Assembly (NCBI GenBank): GCA_030602145.1
Contig: JAUWAH010000011.1
Coordinates: forward strand, 1 to 15,403
Direction of reading: 5' to 3'
Length of the DNA: 15,403 bases
Source: Desulfobulbus sp.
GTDB lineage: Bacteria > Desulfobacterota > Desulfobulbia > Desulfobulbales > Desulfobulbaceae
The notes under the pieces were generated by a model. It had not been told where the DNA came from and did no database searches. It saw nothing but the letters and a program-made list of their open reading frames with translations. The translations under genes were made by a program, and so were the position numbers. Within the stretch, counting starts at the first letter, position 1, and every line of letters starts with the position of its first letter. This document shows, piece by piece, positions 13,561 through 15,403 of the stretch.

Positions 13561-14739
13561 TTACTTCCGCTTGTCCAGCGGCGAGTATTCGCAGCCCATC
13601 AACCCGCAATATTCGCCCACATACTGGGCCTGGGGCCGGTAAAGCGCCGGTTTGCCCTGAACGTCGGCGAACTGCTCCTCGATGATGTGGGCACACCAGC
13701 CCGCCACCCGCGAAATGGCGAACACCGGGGTCATCAGGTCGGTGGGGATGCCCATCAGATAATAGACCGGCGCCGAATTGAAGTCGACATTGGGCAGGAT
13801 GGTGGTCTTGCCCTGGGCGGCGAACACCGCCAGGGCCGTCTCCTCGATCTTGTGGGAGATGGCCGCCCATTTGCCGCCGGTCTGCTCGCCCAGCCGCTGA
13901 CCCATCTTCTTGAGGTAGACCGCCCGCGGGTCGCCGGTCTTGTAGATGGCATGCCCCATGCCCATGATCCGGTCGCCCTGCAGCAACTGCTCCTTCACCC
14001 ATCCCTCGATGTCCGGCTCGTGCTCCAGCGCAAGCAGCATCTCCATGACCTTGGCGTTGGCGCCGCCGTGCAGGCTGCCGGACAGGGCCCCCAGGCCGGC
14101 GGACACCCCGGCATACAGGCTGGCCCGGGTGGAGACCACCTCACGGGCGGCAAAGGTCGAGGCGTTGAAGGTGTGGTCGGCATGGAGGATCAGGCAGACA
14201 TCCAGGTCCCTGGCCGTAGCCGGATCGGGGCGTCTGCCCTGGAGCATCCAGAGAAAGTTGGCGGCGTGATCGAGTTCGGCATCCGGCTCCAGAACCGGCT
14301 GACCGCTGCGGATCCTATGCCAGGCGGCCACCAGGGTGGGCATCCGGGCGACGAGGCCGATGGAGCGGTTGAGGCAGACCTGGCGGTCCATGGCATCGCT
14401 ATGTTCCTCGGCCATGGACAAGAGCGGCACACAGGCCTGGAGTACATCCATGGGCCGGGCATCCTTGGGCCAGTGACGCATCGACTCGATCACGAAGTCG
14501 GGAACCCGCCGCATGTCCTTCACTTGGCGGGTGAACCCCTCCAACTGCTCGACCGAGGGCAGGACGCCGAACAGCAGCAGGAAAACCGTCTCCATGAACG
14601 AGGACCGGTCGGCCAAATCCTCGATGCGATAGCCCCGGTAAATCAGGACCCCCTTTTCCCCGTCGATGAAGCTGATCCCCGAATCGGCCACGGTCACCCC
14701 GCGCAGGCCGGTATTCTTGACCCGTATCTCTTCACTCAT
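13561..14739 (-). CDS. gltA: Citrate synthase (short, type II-like family; 2-methylcitrate synthase not excluded)
   Basis: This 392-aa protein condenses acetyl-CoA with oxaloacetate to citrate, the entry step of the TCA cycle. Motifs: IDGEKGVLIYRGYRIEDLA (25-43), LHADHTFNAST (185-195, His189), GSLHGGAN (221-228, catalytic His224), MGMGHAIYKTGDPRA (259-273, catalytic His263) and PNVDFNSAPVYY (316-327, catalytic Asp319). The length and the lack of an N-terminal extension fit the short citrate synthases of many Gram-positives, archaea and proteobacteria. This subgroup overlaps with 2-methylcitrate synthase (PrpC), and no prpB/prpD neighbour is seen to decide for that. GGAG sits 7 nt before the ATG. 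A weak promoter-like pair (TTGAAT/TACAAC, 17-nt spacing, 14934-14906) lies upstream. The stop is 17 nt from that of the convergent HD-GYP gene, with no terminator between them. Confidence 0.94.
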   Translation of the reverse strand: MSEEIRVKNTGLRGVTVADSGISFIDGEKGVLIYRGYRIEDLADRSSFMETVFLLLFGVLPSVEQLEGFTRQVKDMRRVPDFVIESMRHWPKDARPMDVLQACVPLLSMAEEHSDAMDRQVCLNRSIGLVARMPTLVAAWHRIRSGQPVLEPDAELDHAANFLWMLQGRRPDPATARDLDVCLILHADHTFNASTFAAREVVSTRASLYAGVSAGLGALSGSLHGGANAKVMEMLLALEHEPDIEGWVKEQLLQGDRIMGMGHAIYKTGDPRAVYLKKMGQRLGEQTGGKWAAISHKIEETALAVFAAQGKTTILPNVDFNSAPVYYLMGIPTDLMTPVFAISRVAGWCAHIIEEQFADVQGKPALYRPQAQYVGEYCGLMGCEYSPLDKRK

Positions 14740-14930
14740 TGCCTGTCTCCAACCAGTTGTTTTCCGTGAACGATGGTGGTTCCGGCGGCAGAGCCATACC
14801 GGAGTGCACGCTTATCCTTGTTCGCTGTGGCCGGGTCCCGCACTGAAAAAATGTCGCCATCTCCCGTGTTCCGGGCTGTGCCACAAGGTTCCGACCGATC
14901 GGGCTGTTGTAATGAAGAACCGGGGGAAAT

Positions 14931-15403
14931 TCAATCCCTTTTCTCCGGGAGTTCATCGCCGGCCTGCTCCCGGGGATCATGCGGTGCTTCCGTCCCGAGC
15001 GGAGTCTCCACCGGTTGCTCGGGGGATTGGCCCCCTGTCTCGGCACCTTCGGCGGCGACGGCCGGCACACCCTTCCCGTGGCCGAACAGAGGGCCGACAT
15101 CGGGCAGATAGGCTTCGAAGGCTTTGCCGTAGAGTTCCCAGATGGTGATGAACAAGGCGGCGACAATCGGGCCGATGATGATGCCGAGCACGCCGAACAT
15201 GGAGATGCCGCCCAGGGTGCCGAACAGGACGAACAGGTCGTGCATCTCAGTGTCCTTGCCCACCAGCCGGGGGCGGAGCACATTGTCGAGGTTGCCGGCC
15301 AACCCGCCGCACAGCACCGCCAGGATGCCCACCCCCACGAAATCGCCCTTCAGCCCCAGGATGATCAGGGCCGGCAGCCAGACAATGGCGGTGCCGAAGG
15401 CGG
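14931..15403 (-). CDS. AI-2E family transporter (PerM/UPF0118), C-terminal part
   Basis: The gene enters from the right edge; about 156 C-terminal residues are visible and the true start is outside. Two hydrophobic blocks carry family signatures: FVGVGILAVLCGGLAGNLDNVLRPRLVG and then the GGISMFGVLGIIIGPIVAALF segment. These match the last transmembrane helices and the DNVLRP motif of AI-2E/PerM membrane proteins, which form a large family of inner-membrane exporters or carriers with mostly unknown substrates; the AI-2 link applies only to some members. After the last helix there is a hydrophilic tail of about 55 residues rich in Glu, Pro and Gly, ending GDELPEKRD. The citrate synthase gene follows on the same strand after 191 nt in which I see no clear terminator. 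Confidence 0.92.
   Translation of the reverse strand, partial: AFGTAIVWLPALIILGLKGDFVGVGILAVLCGGLAGNLDNVLRPRLVGKDTEMHDLFVLFGTLGGISMFGVLGIIIGPIVAALFITIWELYGKAFEAYLPDVGPLFGHGKGVPAVAAEGAETGGQSPEQPVETPLGTEAPHDPREQAGDELPEKRD

Noticed and set aside
14740..14930. Small CCCG-GAACA-CGGG hairpin followed at distance by six T residues, upstream of citrate synthase, considered as a terminator for the AI-2E gene.
   Set aside because: The stem is only four base pairs and the T-run begins about 10 nt later, so it is too weak to call.

Overview
The window looks like a chromosomal segment of a GC-rich, Gram-negative, sporulation-independent bacterium. A Desulfobulbales-like member of the Desulfobacterota is my best guess. 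That guess rests on protein flavour, an outer-membrane beta-barrel gene and a cobalamin riboswitch, not on a marker gene. I see no tRNA, rRNA, IS element, CRISPR array or prophage gene, so this is mostly ordinary chromosome with one distinctive operon in the middle.

Layout. Positions 1-2252 (+) hold the end of a shikimate-pathway operon: the 3' end of aroD, then aroE overlapping it by 11 nt, then aroA 19 nt further on. Together they give three steps from 3-dehydroquinate to EPSP (the shikimate kinase step is not encoded here). Positions 2339-3271 (+) encode a secreted, probably outer-membrane beta-barrel protein of the phenol-degradation MetA-like family. A hairpin at 3289-3320 separates it from the convergent central operon.

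Positions 10823 down to 3360 (-) form one apparently complete four-gene transcription unit: a sigma70-type promoter (10906-10878), a PrkA AAA+ protein kinase, a DUF444/YeaH protein with a von Willebrand A-like metal site, SpoVR, a second and very divergent PrkA, and a terminator whose T-tract lies at 3286-3280. Gaps between genes are 25-32 nt. PrkA, YeaH and SpoVR are a known functional association (E. coli yeaG, yeaH, ycgB; Bacillus prkA, spoVR) tied to starvation and stress survival. The less usual part is a pair of unlike PrkA proteins at the two ends of the operon.

Upstream of that operon, on the same strand, is a clear cobalamin riboswitch (about 11552-11393) followed by an intrinsic terminator (11330-11290). 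No recognisable coding sequence follows for about 460 nt, until prkA. This orphan riboswitch is the most puzzling element in the window. It may gate read-through into the prkA operon, make a short regulatory RNA, or be what is left after loss of a B12-related gene.

Positions 11822-13543 (+) encode a membrane sensor with Cache, PAS and HD-GYP domains (a cyclic-di-GMP phosphodiesterase), preceded by a leader with two strong inverted repeats. It converges on a citrate synthase gene (14739-13561, -). The right edge (15403-14931, -) is the 3' part of an AI-2E/PerM family transporter gene.
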